Source: Martelella sp. NC20 (GTDB lineage: Bacteria; Pseudomonadota; Alphaproteobacteria; Rhizobiales; Rhizobiaceae). Taken from it: a DNA stretch of 64,000 nt. This document shows positions 16,688-25,471 of this stretch, in pieces. The stretch's first letter is position 1. Each line of letters opens with the position of its first letter. The stretch spans positions 226,001 to 290,000 of the forward strand of contig NZ_CP054861.1 in the NCBI RefSeq assembly GCF_013459645.1, in the 5' to 3' direction. A program made the translations under genes and the position numbers. Below the pieces are notes generated by a model, which worked only from the letters and a program-made list of their open reading frames with translations, did no database searches and was not told where the DNA came from.

Positions 16688-17311
16688 ATGGAATTTTCGT
16701 CGTTCATTGCCTTCATCCTCGTCGCAGCCGTGCAGACCGGGACGCCAGGTCCATCGACGCTTTTTCTGGTGAACAACGCGCTGGCCGTCGGCCCACAGCG
16801 CGCGCTTGTCGCCTTAAGCGGCGATCTGGCGGCAATCGCGCTGCTTGCCACGCTTTCCGTGCTCGGCATGGGCGCCCTGCTGGTCGCCTATCCCGTCGCC
16901 TTCCTCGTTCTGCGGCTTGTGGGAGCCGCCTACGTCATCTGGCTCGGCTGGACCTATCTGCGGTATCCACCGCCGCAATCCGGCCGGACCGTCCTGCCGC
17001 AGCGAAGCGGAGCGGCGCTGTGGATGCATTCCTTCGGGGTCGGCATCAGCAATCCGAAAGCCGTCCTGTTCTTCGCGGCGCTGTTCCCCCAGTTTCTCCC
17101 CGAGGATGGCGGACCGTCTCTGATGGCGCTTCTGGTCGTCACGTTCGTGATCGTGAAGTTTGTCATCCTGGGCGGCTACGCGCTTGGAGCGCGGCAGGCT
17201 GTCAGGCTTCTGCACAAGCCGGAACACGCAAGACGCGGGCGGATGCTGACCGGCCTGATCTTCATCGCGTTCGGGGCACTGATGATCTGGGCTGCCCTGA
17301 CCGCCTCATGA
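16688..17311 (+). CDS. LysE/RhtB-family amino-acid or metabolite exporter
   Basis: The ATG at 16688 gives 207 residues, the standard size of this family. The N-terminal signature GTPGPS is at residues 18-23, and about six membrane segments follow. The internal GISNPKAVLFFAALFPQFL motif is diagnostic of RhtB-type exporters, which expel amino acids or related compounds across the inner membrane. It is divergent from the LysR gene at 15579 and followed after 62 bases by the antiporter gene. The substrate is unknown. Confidence 0.92.
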   Translation: MEFSSFIAFILVAAVQTGTPGPSTLFLVNNALAVGPQRALVALSGDLAAIALLATLSVLGMGALLVAYPVAFLVLRLVGAAYVIWLGWTYLRYPPPQSGRTVLPQRSGAALWMHSFGVGISNPKAVLFFAALFPQFLPEDGGPSLMALLVVTFVIVKFVILGGYALGARQAVRLLHKPEHARRGRMLTGLIFIAFGALMIWAALTAS

Positions 17312-17373
17312 GACCCGGCGGGCCATTGCCTGATCCCGCAACAGACAAGAGACTGAACCAGAAAGGCGAATAG

Positions 17374-19128
17374 ATGGCTGAAGCAAGCCTCGGAGAAACG
17401 ATCGGACCCGCCATCGTGTTGATGGGCGCGGCCGTCGTCGCAGTCCCTTTGTTCAAGCGGCTAGGCCTCGGATCGGTCCTCGGCTACTTCGCCGCCGGCG
17501 TGCTTGTCGGCCCTTCCGTGCTCGGCTTGATCACCGATGCCGGTTCCATCCTGCATTTCTCGGAGCTCGGCGTGGTGATGTTCCTGTTCGTGATCGGACT
17601 GGAACTGAGGCCGCAAAAACTATGGACCATGCGCGGTGAGATCTTCGGGCTGGGCCTCGTACAGGTGGCCGTGGCGACCGCCGCGCTTTCGTTGGCCGGC
17701 ATGGCACTATTCGGCTTTTCCGCCGCTGTCGCCTTCGTTGCCGGCTCAGGCTTCGTTCTGTCCTCGACAGCCGTCATCATGTCGCTGTTGCAGGACAGGG
17801 GTGAGGTTGCAAGCAGCGAGGGTCAGAAGTCGGTTTCGATCCTGCTCTTCGAAGACCTGATGATCGTACCGCTGCTGGCCGTGGTCGCCTTCCTTTCACC
17901 CGTCGCCGGCGGGCAGTCGGGATGGATGGATATCCTGTGGGCCACTGCCGCGCTGCTGGCGCTCCTGGCCGTCTCCCGCTTCGGCCTCAACCCGTTTTTC
18001 GCGCTTCTGGCGCGAAGCAGGGCGCGGGAGGTGTTGACCGCCGGCGCGCTTCTGGTTGTCCTGGGCGCCGCGCTGCTGATGGAACTTGCCGGTCTTTCGA
18101 TGGCGATGGGCGCGTTTCTGGCCGGTGTGATGCTGTCGGGGTCGAGCTACAGGCACCAGATCGAAAGCGATATCGAACCGTTTCGCGGCCTGCTGATGGG
18201 ATTGTTCTTCCTGGCCGTCGGCATGTCGCTGAACCTCTCCGTGGTTGCTGCCGAATGGCCGCTTTTGCTCGCCGTGCTTGCCGCATTCACGCTCGCAAAA
18301 GGGATCGCCGTCTACGCCATCGCCCGGCTTTTCGGCGGCGACAACCGTCAGGCCCTGCGCCGGACGTCGATGTTTCTTCAGGGCGGCGAATTCGCCTTCG
18401 TGCTCTATGCGGCGGCCGTTTCGGACGGCGTGATCGACGCGCGGGAAAACGCCCTGTTCTCCACCGTCGTGATCTTGTCCATGGCACTCACGCCCTTCAT
18501 TCTGATCGGCGCGGACAGACTTCTTCGTCGCGAGACATCCATGGATGGCGTCGATGTCGCGAATGATCTGAAAGGCCGTATCCTGGTCATCGGCTTCGGC
18601 CGTTTCGGACAGATCGCCTCGCAGTTTCTGCTGTCGAGAGGCATCGACCTCGCCGCCATCGACAATGATCCGGACCGGATTCGCGATGCCGGACGTTGGG
18701 GCTTCAAGGTGTTCTTCGGCGATGGCGCCCGCCTCGATGTTCTGCGCAGTTCCGGCGCTGGCGAAGCGGATGCGATCATGATCTGTATCGATGACCGCAA
18801 GGCCGCCCTTCAGATCGTGGAACTGGCGCGGCATGCCTTTCCTCAGGCCAGGCTCCTGGTGCGCAGCTATGATCGCGGCCATTCCGTCGAGCTCATCCGC
18901 GCCGGCGTCGATTACCAGATCCGCGAAACGGTCGAATCCGCCTATCTGATGGGCGCGGAAGGGCTGCGGGCGCTGGGTTTTGCCGAGGCCAACGTGGCGG
19001 AAACAGTCGAGGACATCCGCAGACGTGACAATGAACGCCTGTCGGAACAGGTGCAGGGTGAGTTCATGTCCGGCCGTGACCGGCTGTTGACCGAACCTGT
19101 ACCGGAGCCACTGAACGACAGAACGTGA
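17374..19128 (+). CDS. Monovalent cation:proton antiporter-2 (KefB/KefC type) with RCK domain
   Basis: A 584-residue protein. Residues about 1-385 form a CPA2 antiporter core of some 12 hydrophobic segments, with conserved GYFAAGVLVGPSVLG, FVLSSTAVIMSLLQD and GGEFAFVLY motifs. A TrkA-N/RCK nucleotide-binding domain starts near residue 405 (RILVIGFGRFGQIASQFL, then AIDNDPDRI). This matches glutathione-gated K+ efflux proteins in length and order. No ancillary KefF/KefG quinone-reductase gene is adjacent, so gating by glutathione adducts is unproven. It follows the LysE gene in the same direction. Confidence 0.92.
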   Translation: MAEASLGETIGPAIVLMGAAVVAVPLFKRLGLGSVLGYFAAGVLVGPSVLGLITDAGSILHFSELGVVMFLFVIGLELRPQKLWTMRGEIFGLGLVQVAVATAALSLAGMALFGFSAAVAFVAGSGFVLSSTAVIMSLLQDRGEVASSEGQKSVSILLFEDLMIVPLLAVVAFLSPVAGGQSGWMDILWATAALLALLAVSRFGLNPFFALLARSRAREVLTAGALLVVLGAALLMELAGLSMAMGAFLAGVMLSGSSYRHQIESDIEPFRGLLMGLFFLAVGMSLNLSVVAAEWPLLLAVLAAFTLAKGIAVYAIARLFGGDNRQALRRTSMFLQGGEFAFVLYAAAVSDGVIDARENALFSTVVILSMALTPFILIGADRLLRRETSMDGVDVANDLKGRILVIGFGRFGQIASQFLLSRGIDLAAIDNDPDRIRDAGRWGFKVFFGDGARLDVLRSSGAGEADAIMICIDDRKAALQIVELARHAFPQARLLVRSYDRGHSVELIRAGVDYQIRETVESAYLMGAEGLRALGFAEANVAETVEDIRRRDNERLSEQVQGEFMSGRDRLLTEPVPEPLNDRT

Positions 19129-19185
19129 CCGGAGCAATCCGGAGGACGACAATGCGATGCTGCCTGATAAAGGCAACCGCGAACT

Positions 19186-19680
19186 GTTCATCCGCTCGAC
19201 CTGGCCACTCGTCCATGGATGCTTCACCTTGGTCAGCCGGTGTTCAATGACATTTTCGTCGCAGACGCGATCAAAGATGTGACCGAAATCATGAATGTCA
19301 CGGGTGCGATTGGTGAACTGAATTCCGTTGTCTGTCAGTACGATATTGATTGTGTAAGGAACCGCTTTGACCAGATTGCGCAGGAACTGGGCTGCCGCCA
19401 TCTTGCCGGCTTTCTCGTGCAGTTCGACATAGGTAAACTTGGATGTCCGGCCGATGGCGACGAAGAGGTAGAGTTTGCCCTCTGCGGTCTGAACCTCAGC
19501 AATATCAATGTGGAAATAGCCGATGGGATAAGTTTTGAATTTCTTCTTGGCCGTTTTGTCACCCTCGACCTCTGGCAGCCTGGAAATGCCATGACGTTGT
19601 AGACATCTGTACGAGGCGCTGCCGACGCCGCGCTTTACGGCGACGAGGGCGCCAACTCGCTCCTGCATATCGCTGAGGCA
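19186..19680 (-). mobile_element. IS481-family transposase remnant
   Basis: On the minus strand about 150 residues read [17 protein letters not shown], then an RNase-H-fold core with FHIDIAEVQ (first Asp), VLTDNGIQFT (second Asp) and HPWTSGQVERMN (Glu). The DDE residues are thus present, but the N-terminal helix-turn-helix and C-terminal tail are missing. The right edge abuts the phosphopentomutase fragment at 19682. It is a truncated, inactive copy and not the missing half of the IS481 fragment at 12119, because the overlapping GQ(V/I)ER motif differs. Confidence 0.85.
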
Positions 19681-19681
19681 G

Positions 19682-20396
19682 CACATCGAAACAGGCTGGC
19701 CGATCGTATACACTTCCGCCGACAGTGTCGTGCAGATCGCCGCGCATGGGCAGTGGTTCGGGCTAGAACGGTTCCTGGAGCTCTGCCGCATCGCTGCGGA
19801 CATATTCCATCCCATGAATGTCGGACGGGTGATCGCCCGTCCTTTTGCGGGAGAAAGCCCGGAAAAGCTTCCGCCGCACCGCGAACCGTCGTGATTTCGC
19901 GATCGCGCCGCCGCATGGAACGCTGTGGGACCGGGTTCGCGAAAACGGCGGGGCGGTTCACGCGGTCGGCAAGATCGGCAATATCTTCGCGCATCGCGGC
20001 ATCGACGATGTCACCAAGGGCGCGGATGACATGGCGCTGTTCGACGGGCTGCTGGAGTGGACAGGCAAGGCGGGATCCAGCGATCTGGTGTTCGCCAACT
20101 TCGTCGAATTCGACAGTCTGTGGGGTCACCGCCGGGATGTGGCCGGCTATGCCCGCGCGCTCGAAGCCTTCGATGCCCGCATGCCGTCGCTGCTCCGGCG
20201 CCTCCGTAAAGGCGATCTGCTTGTGATAGCCGCCGACCACGGCAATGACCCGACCTGGCCCGGCACGGATCACACGCGTGAACGTGTCCCTGTGCTGGCA
20301 AACGGTCCGGGCATTGCACAATGCTCCCTTGGCCTGATGCCCTTCACCCCCATGGCCGACATCTGCGCTGCGCATCTTGGCCTGACCAGGCCCTGA
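19682..20396 (+). pseudogene. deoB: Phosphopentomutase pseudogene (C-terminal ~60%, frameshifted)
   Basis: From 19682 the frame encodes [30 protein letters not shown] and [13 protein letters not shown], matching the middle of DeoB. Near 19870 one extra base shifts the frame, and [14 protein letters not shown] through [20 protein letters not shown] and [19 protein letters not shown] continues to the natural stop at 20394-20396. The first 170 or so residues, with the phosphoacceptor Thr, are absent and are replaced by the IS481 remnant. Intact DeoB interconverts ribose-1- and ribose-5-phosphate; this copy cannot. Confidence 0.88.
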
Positions 20397-20506
20397 CTAC
20401 AAATGAAAGGGCCGACTGCCGGGCACACGGGCTAAACTTTTTTAGATTTGAACCGAGAACGGAGAACGGGCCCGGCCACGCCCCCCCCGTCCGTCTGCAA
20501 GGCGGA

Positions 20507-21250
20507 TCACGCCAGTGGATCGCGGTTCCAGTTCTTGTAGATAAGATAGCGCGCATCGCCTCGCCCGAGCGCTCCGAACCATTGCGGGCAGAACGGCGCC
20601 ATCCAGATGGCGTCGCCGCGCGCGACCGGGTACCATTGGTCATCGAGGCGATAGATGCCGCCGCCGTCGAGCATCACCAGGCCGTGCTCCATGAAATGGG
20701 TTTCGACATAGGGCAGCGAGCCGCCGGGCGCGAAAGTCATCACATTGACCTCCATGTCGAAGCCCGGTTCCTCCGGCAGCAGCTTCTGGACACGGAGCTG
20801 CTCGTTTCCCTTCAGCGGAACGGCAGCAATTGCCGGCATCGAATTGAAGACCGGTCCGGGCGGCTGGACACCGGGCATCGGTTTGTAGGCATGTTCGAGG
20901 CAGAGGATCTCCGTCCCCGCCGCCATCTCCAGAGTGAAGCCGCTCGCCTGCGGCAGATAGGCATATTCGTCCATCCCGAGCGTGTGCACATCCGCGCCGT
21001 CGCGGATTTCGGCCTGGCCGGCACGCAGCAGGACGAAGCGGACACCGTCATGCGGCGGGGGCGGTATCCGGGTTTGCCGCGTCGCGACTATCCTGAAAAG
21101 GGAGAAGCCCGCGCCGAGACCCGGCGTCACATAGGAGACGACTTCTGCGCCGGGCCAGTGCGGCAGGCTGATGATCTCGTGGCTGTCCACGCAGATGAGC
21201 GCGTGGGAACGCTTGATGCTCGACCGGGTTTCACCAAGGCTCGAACGCAT
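20507..21250 (-). CDS. allE: (S)-ureidoglycine aminohydrolase (bicupin)
   Basis: The ATG at 21250 gives 247 residues. The C-terminal cupin has Glu183, His185, His189 and Gln223, with the same spacing as the Mn ligands of plant ureidoglycine aminohydrolase (2, 4 and 34 residues apart). The ETHFMEHGL, GDAIWMAPFCPQWF and YKNWNRDPL motifs are diagnostic. The enzyme releases ammonia from (S)-ureidoglycine to give ureidoglycolate in allantoin breakdown. It lies 89 bases downstream of the TRAP binding-protein gene on the same strand. No other allantoin gene is adjacent, so the TRAP ligand may be a ureide. Confidence 0.88.
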   Translation of the reverse strand: MRSSLGETRSSIKRSHALICVDSHEIISLPHWPGAEVVSYVTPGLGAGFSLFRIVATRQTRIPPPPHDGVRFVLLRAGQAEIRDGADVHTLGMDEYAYLPQASGFTLEMAAGTEILCLEHAYKPMPGVQPPGPVFNSMPAIAAVPLKGNEQLRVQKLLPEEPGFDMEVNVMTFAPGGSLPYVETHFMEHGLVMLDGGGIYRLDDQWYPVARGDAIWMAPFCPQWFGALGRGDARYLIYKNWNRDPLA

Positions 21251-21339
21251 ATTGAATTCCTGTACTGGCTGATGGGTTGCCGGGCAGCTCCGTCCGGCGC
21301 TCCGGGGGAAGACCCCCTCCCCCGGAAATTCGGATCGGC

Positions 21340-22386
21340 TCATTCCTCGCCGAAATAGCGGGTCGAGTTGGCCTTCTGGCTTTCAACCTTGAGCAGGTCG
21401 ACCAGCGCGAGGGCATCCTCGCCGTGGTTTTCCGCCATGTACTTGTCGAAGGCCACGTCGGTGACCTCACGCATCTGGGCGCGATCCTCGGCCGACAGTG
21501 CCGTGATCGTCATTTCGCCGGCAAGCCCGGCGAGACCGCGGTCGGAGGCCTCGATGATGCGCGAGATGCCGCGTGCGGCGTTCTCGCAGGACTGCGCCGC
21601 GGTGTGGATCAGGTCCTTCTGGTCTTCCGTCAGGTCGTCGTAGAAGGCCTTGTTGAACAGCATGGTGAACGGCGAATAGAGGTGGTTGGTCAGCGTCAGA
21701 TACTGCTGTACCTCGTCGAGCTTGGCCGAGACCAGGATCGGGATCGGGTTCATCTGGCCGTCGATGACGCCGGTCTGCAGGCCGGAATAGACCTCCGAGA
21801 ATGCCAGCGGATAGGCTTCCATGCCGAGCGCGTTCATGATCGCCTGATGCGACGGCAGCGTCATGGTGCGCAGGCGGATGCCCTTCATGTCTTCAAGCGA
21901 CGAGATCGGCTTCTCCGAATTCGAGATGACGAACAGTCCGCCGGTGTCCGGGTAGCCGAGCACCACGACATCGCCGAGCTTGTCCTCGATATCCTGCTTC
22001 AGCGCGTGGCCGAAGGCGCCGTTGAACACGGTGTCGGCGGCGCCGTTGCTGGCAAAAGCGAAGGGCAGGTTCAGCACGTCGATGTTCGGGTAATAGGGGG
22101 CGAGCGCGCCGGTCGAGGCATTGGTGACCTCGATGACGCCGTCGCGGACCATCTGGACAGCCTCGCCGATGGTGCCAAGCTGGCCGCCAGGATAGATTTC
22201 CACCTTCAGCGCGCCATTGCTGCCGGTGTTGACGATGGCCGCGAATACCGAGGCGCAGGCGTGGTTGGGATTGTCGTAGATATCGCCATTGCTGTCATGG
22301 GCAAAGCGGATGATTTTTTCCTGCGCATAGGCCTGGGCGCTGCCCAGCAGTGCGAGCGTCAGGGCAGTAATCAATGTCTTTTTCAT
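21340..22386 (-). CDS. dctP: TRAP transporter substrate-binding protein (DctP family)
   Basis: A 348-residue periplasmic protein with a signal peptide (residues 1-21, ending AYAQ) and a GAGGA ribosome site. FAHDSNG at the mature N-terminus, IYPGGQLG and the central MKGIRLRTM motif, with the conserved arginine that grips a ligand carboxylate, mark the DctP fold. It receives a carboxylated solute for DctQM, encoded just upstream. It is separated from dctM by 105 bases holding a perfect palindrome, a common arrangement when the binding protein is made in excess. Confidence 0.93.
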   Translation of the reverse strand: MKKTLITALTLALLGSAQAYAQEKIIRFAHDSNGDIYDNPNHACASVFAAIVNTGSNGALKVEIYPGGQLGTIGEAVQMVRDGVIEVTNASTGALAPYYPNIDVLNLPFAFASNGAADTVFNGAFGHALKQDIEDKLGDVVVLGYPDTGGLFVISNSEKPISSLEDMKGIRLRTMTLPSHQAIMNALGMEAYPLAFSEVYSGLQTGVIDGQMNPIPILVSAKLDEVQQYLTLTNHLYSPFTMLFNKAFYDDLTEDQKDLIHTAAQSCENAARGISRIIEASDRGLAGLAGEMTITALSAEDRAQMREVTDVAFDKYMAENHGEDALALVDLLKVESQKANSTRYFGEE

Positions 22387-22441
22387 GTTCGTCCTCTTTT
22401 ATTGTGGTTAACCGCGGAGACCGCGACACAGGGGTTACGTC

Positions 22442-22461
22442 CCGGCGGCACGTGCCGCCGG
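22442..22461. promoter_or_regulatory. Perfect GC-rich palindrome between dctM and dctP
   Basis: CCGGCGGCAC at 22442-22451 is followed directly by its reverse complement at 22452-22461. It sits in the gap between the TRAP permease and binding-protein genes. No T-run follows, so it is more likely an mRNA-processing or stability hairpin than a terminator. Confidence 0.6.
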
Positions 22462-22491
22462 ACCGGGCATGCAGAAGGGGTCGCCGGCATC

Positions 22492-23775
22492 CTAGGCCGC
22501 AAAGCCCAGCAGGCGTGGCACGAGCAAAGCGAGCCATTCCCAGTAGGCGAAGACAAACAGCACCCCGATCTCCGCGATCAGGAACGGCCAGAGCTTCGCC
22601 GCGATGCGTTCGAGCTTTTCGCCGGTGACCGACGACAGCACGAACAGGCAGGCGCCAACGGGCGGGGTCATCAGCGAGATGTTGAGCGCCAGCACGAAGA
22701 TGATGCCCGAATGGATCGGCTGCAGCCCGATATCGTTGGCGAGCGGCACCAGCACCGGCGCGAGGATGATCAGGATGGCGGTGATATCCATCACCATGCC
22801 GACCGCCAGAAGGATGAGCACCACCAGGAAGATGATGACGGCCGGGTTCGACGAAATCGACAGCACCGCGCTGGCGATCGCCTGCGGGATGCGCTCATAG
22901 CTCATCCACCAGCCGAGCATGGAGGCGAAGGCGATGATGGCGAAGATCACCCCGGTCGTGCGCGCCGTCGTCAGCAGCATCCGGTAGAGGTCGACCATCG
23001 TCAGGTTGCGGTAGATCACCAGCCCGACGAACAGCGCATAGGCGACGGCGACCGAGGCCGCTTCCGTCGGCGTGACGATGCCGCCCAGAATGCCGCCGAG
23101 AATGATCACCGGCATCATCAAAGCGAGGCCGGCGCTCCAGACGGCCTTTGCAAGCTCCTTCAGCGTGGCCCGGCGTTCGGCCTGCGGCAGGTTGTTGCGC
23201 GCTGCGCCGAGCGCGATGATCGCCATGCAGACCGCGCAGATCATCAGCCCGGGCAGGATGCCGGCGGCAAACAGCCCGCCGATCGAGACCCCCATCAGCG
23301 ATCCGTAGACCACCATCAGGCCGGAGGGCGGGATGGTCGGGCCGATAATCGAGCCGGCGGCCGTCACGGCGGCGGCATAATCGCGGCGATAACCGTTGCG
23401 CACCATTTCCGGCACCAACGTCTTGCCGAAGGCGGCGGCATCGGCGGTGGCGGCACCGGTCAGGCCGGAAAACAGCACCGAGGCAACCATGTTGGCATGG
23501 GCGAGCCCGCCGCGGAAATGGCCGACCATCACATGGGCGAGCCGCATGAGCTGGTTGGTGATGCCGATATGGTTCATGATCTCGCCGGCGAGGATGAAGA
23601 ACGGCATGGCCAGGAAGGTGAAGGAATCCATGCCGGTGAAGAGCTTCGAGACGCCGGTCAGCAGAAAGCGGGGATTGTCGAGCTGGATCAGCCCTGTGAG
23701 CCCGGCAAGGCCGATGGCGAAGGCGATCGGCATGCCGAGGACGAGAAGCCCGAAGAAGATGATGCCAACTGCCAT
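22492..23775 (-). CDS. dctM: TRAP transporter large permease (DctM family)
   Basis: A 427-residue membrane protein with about 12 hydrophobic segments. PFFILAGEIMNHIGIT, GLTGAATADAAAFG and GSIIGPTIPPSG are the conserved DctM blocks around the substrate and sodium path, and the C-terminal half repeats them in inverted topology. It starts two bases after the dctQ stop, so translation is coupled. It drives sodium-coupled import of the ligand captured by DctP. Confidence 0.94.
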   Translation of the reverse strand: MAVGIIFFGLLVLGMPIAFAIGLAGLTGLIQLDNPRFLLTGVSKLFTGMDSFTFLAMPFFILAGEIMNHIGITNQLMRLAHVMVGHFRGGLAHANMVASVLFSGLTGAATADAAAFGKTLVPEMVRNGYRRDYAAAVTAAGSIIGPTIPPSGLMVVYGSLMGVSIGGLFAAGILPGLMICAVCMAIIALGAARNNLPQAERRATLKELAKAVWSAGLALMMPVIILGGILGGIVTPTEAASVAVAYALFVGLVIYRNLTMVDLYRMLLTTARTTGVIFAIIAFASMLGWWMSYERIPQAIASAVLSISSNPAVIIFLVVLILLAVGMVMDITAILIILAPVLVPLANDIGLQPIHSGIIFVLALNISLMTPPVGACLFVLSSVTGEKLERIAAKLWPFLIAEIGVLFVFAYWEWLALLVPRLLGFAA

Positions 23776-23777
23776 GA

Positions 23778-24302
23778 TCAGACCTCCGCCGCCTGATCCT
23801 GGATGGCGTAGCGCCCGGCATCACGCACCAGACAGAGCGCAAGCTGCACAGAGGCGAGCGCCGCAGCGGTCGGCACCGCCGCAAAGGCCGGCGCCATCGA
23901 CATGCCGAAGATCATCGCGAAGCGCGAGGCCCCGCTGATCGCGAACTGCAGGCCGTAGATAAAGGTCCAGATGAACAGCGCCAGCGCCAGCAGGTCGCAG
24001 CCGATCAGCACGCCGCGACGCAGCGTTTCCGGGAAGCGGTCGATCAGGATCGTCAGCCCGATGTGGTCACGCCGCGCGATGCCGCAGGAAATGGCGAGAA
24101 GCGCCACCCAGATCATCAGGTAGCGGGCCATGATTTCCGGCCAGTTGAATTGCCAGTGGAACAGATAACGATCCATCACCCCGATCCAGACATCGAGCAC
24201 CAGGGCCGCGAGCAGGATAACGACCACGGCGTCGACCACCCTGTTCAGCGCCGATGAAAGTTTGCCGGCGATCTCTCTCAATTCAGGCTCCTTCTCCCGC
24301 AA
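23778..24302 (-). CDS. dctQ: TRAP transporter small permease (DctQ family)
   Basis: A 174-residue protein with four hydrophobic segments. RYLFHWQFNWPEIMARYLMIW is the typical DctQ segment (W-x-E-E/I-x-x-R-Y), followed by the GIARRDHIGLTILID stretch. It is the first gene of the TRAP operon, transcribed divergently from the LysR gene at 24527. The order Q-M-P-allE on one strand suggests a single regulated unit. Confidence 0.92.
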   Translation of the reverse strand: MREKEPELREIAGKLSSALNRVVDAVVVILLAALVLDVWIGVMDRYLFHWQFNWPEIMARYLMIWVALLAISCGIARRDHIGLTILIDRFPETLRRGVLIGCDLLALALFIWTFIYGLQFAISGASRFAMIFGMSMAPAFAAVPTAAALASVQLALCLVRDAGRYAIQDQAAEV

Positions 24303-24526
24303 CAGCGCATGCGGGGGCGTCCGGGCAGGATTGTGCCACGGGGTCCATGCGCTTGCGGCGATGGCTGATTGTTCCCTCTGGCCGATGGGTCCGAGGACGT
24401 CGGCTCTTGCGGAAAACCATACGGGCGAAGTTCTGCGTTGATCGAGCGTTTTTTTGCGAGACCAGCGTGCACAAAAAGCGTACGCTTATTGATAAGTTTC
24501 AACAAATCGCCGGAAAACAGAACACG

Positions 24527-25471
24527 ATGCTTCACTCAAGCCTGCTGTCACAAATCGACGAGGTCGCCCGGCGCGGTTCCATCCGCGCGGCGGCCGATGT
24601 CCTGAACGTTTCCGCATCGTCGATAAACCGTCGAATCATCCAGCTCGAGGCGGAGATCGGGACGCCGCTGTTCATCCGCCACTCCGGCGGCATGAAGGTG
24701 ACCGCCGCCGGCGAGGTCGTGGTGGCCCACATCCGCCAGACGCTGCGCGACAGCGCACGGATGAAGAAACGTCTGAGCGAGCTGGCAGGCGCCGATGGCC
24801 AGCGCGTGCGGATCTCGGCGATGCATGGCCTTTCCGCCGGCATCATTCCGCTGATCCTCAGGGTCTTCCGTTCCGAACACCCCGAAATCGCGATCACCGT
24901 TCGCAGCCAGACGGAGGCCGGTGTCGAAAGCGACCTCGTCAATGGCGAATGCGATCTGGGGCTTGCCTATGCCTGGGCGAACGGCACAGGCATCACCGCC
25001 AACACGGTGTTCCCGACCCGGCTCGGCGTGGTGGTCAGCAACAACCATCCGCTCGCCATCCGGCCGCATCTCAGGCTCGCCGAAATCGCGAAATGGCCGA
25101 TCGTGCTGCCGGACGAATCCGTGACCATCAACCATCTGGTCACCGAAGCCTTCGCCGTTGCCGGCTTTCCGCTGCGCACCACCGTTCTGTCGAATTCGAT
25201 CGAGCTCTTGAAATCCATCGCCCGCACCGGCGAGGCGATCACCTTCCTCAGCCGCATCGACGTCGAGGAAGATCTGAAGGAAGGCCACCTCGTTTATGTG
25301 CCGATCCACGGCCGCGACATCGCCAACCACGAACTGAGGCTCGGTCGCCGCAAGGACAGCACGCTGGACACATCCGTGACGCTCGCCGAGGAATGCATCC
25401 GCAAGGTGATTTCCAAGATCGAGACCCCGCTCGCCGACCCGGTAGTCGGCAAGCTCGCCGAGATATATTGA
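24527..25471 (+). CDS. LysR-family regulator, probably of the TRAP/ureidoglycine operon
   Basis: Start at ATG 24527 gives 314 residues beginning directly before the helix-turn-helix (MLHSSLLSQIDEVARRGSIR, then AAADVLNVSASSINRRIIQL). The upstream in-frame extension lacks homology. The substrate-binding domain follows from about residue 90. It shares an unusually similar N-terminus with the LysR protein at 37079, suggesting paralogous regulators of related catabolic operons. Divergent from dctQ with a 224-bp gap. Confidence 0.9.
   Translation: MLHSSLLSQIDEVARRGSIRAAADVLNVSASSINRRIIQLEAEIGTPLFIRHSGGMKVTAAGEVVVAHIRQTLRDSARMKKRLSELAGADGQRVRISAMHGLSAGIIPLILRVFRSEHPEIAITVRSQTEAGVESDLVNGECDLGLAYAWANGTGITANTVFPTRLGVVVSNNHPLAIRPHLRLAEIAKWPIVLPDESVTINHLVTEAFAVAGFPLRTTVLSNSIELLKSIARTGEAITFLSRIDVEEDLKEGHLVYVPIHGRDIANHELRLGRRKDSTLDTSVTLAEECIRKVISKIETPLADPVVGKLAEIY

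Noticed and set aside
17896..19185. Continuation of the IS481 minus-strand frame across the antiporter gene
   Set aside because: Homology to transposase stops near 19186; the rest is antisense to the intact Kef-type gene.
21277..23796. A very long plus-strand open frame (about 840 codons) opposite the TRAP genes
   Set aside because: It is Arg/His/Gln/Gly-rich nonsense antisense to dctP and dctM, a by-product of high-GC third positions. The minus-strand proteins match known families throughout.
24254..24526. N-terminal extension of the LysR protein at 24527
   Set aside because: The extension has no homology, LysR proteins begin directly before the helix-turn-helix, and it would overlap dctQ on the other strand.
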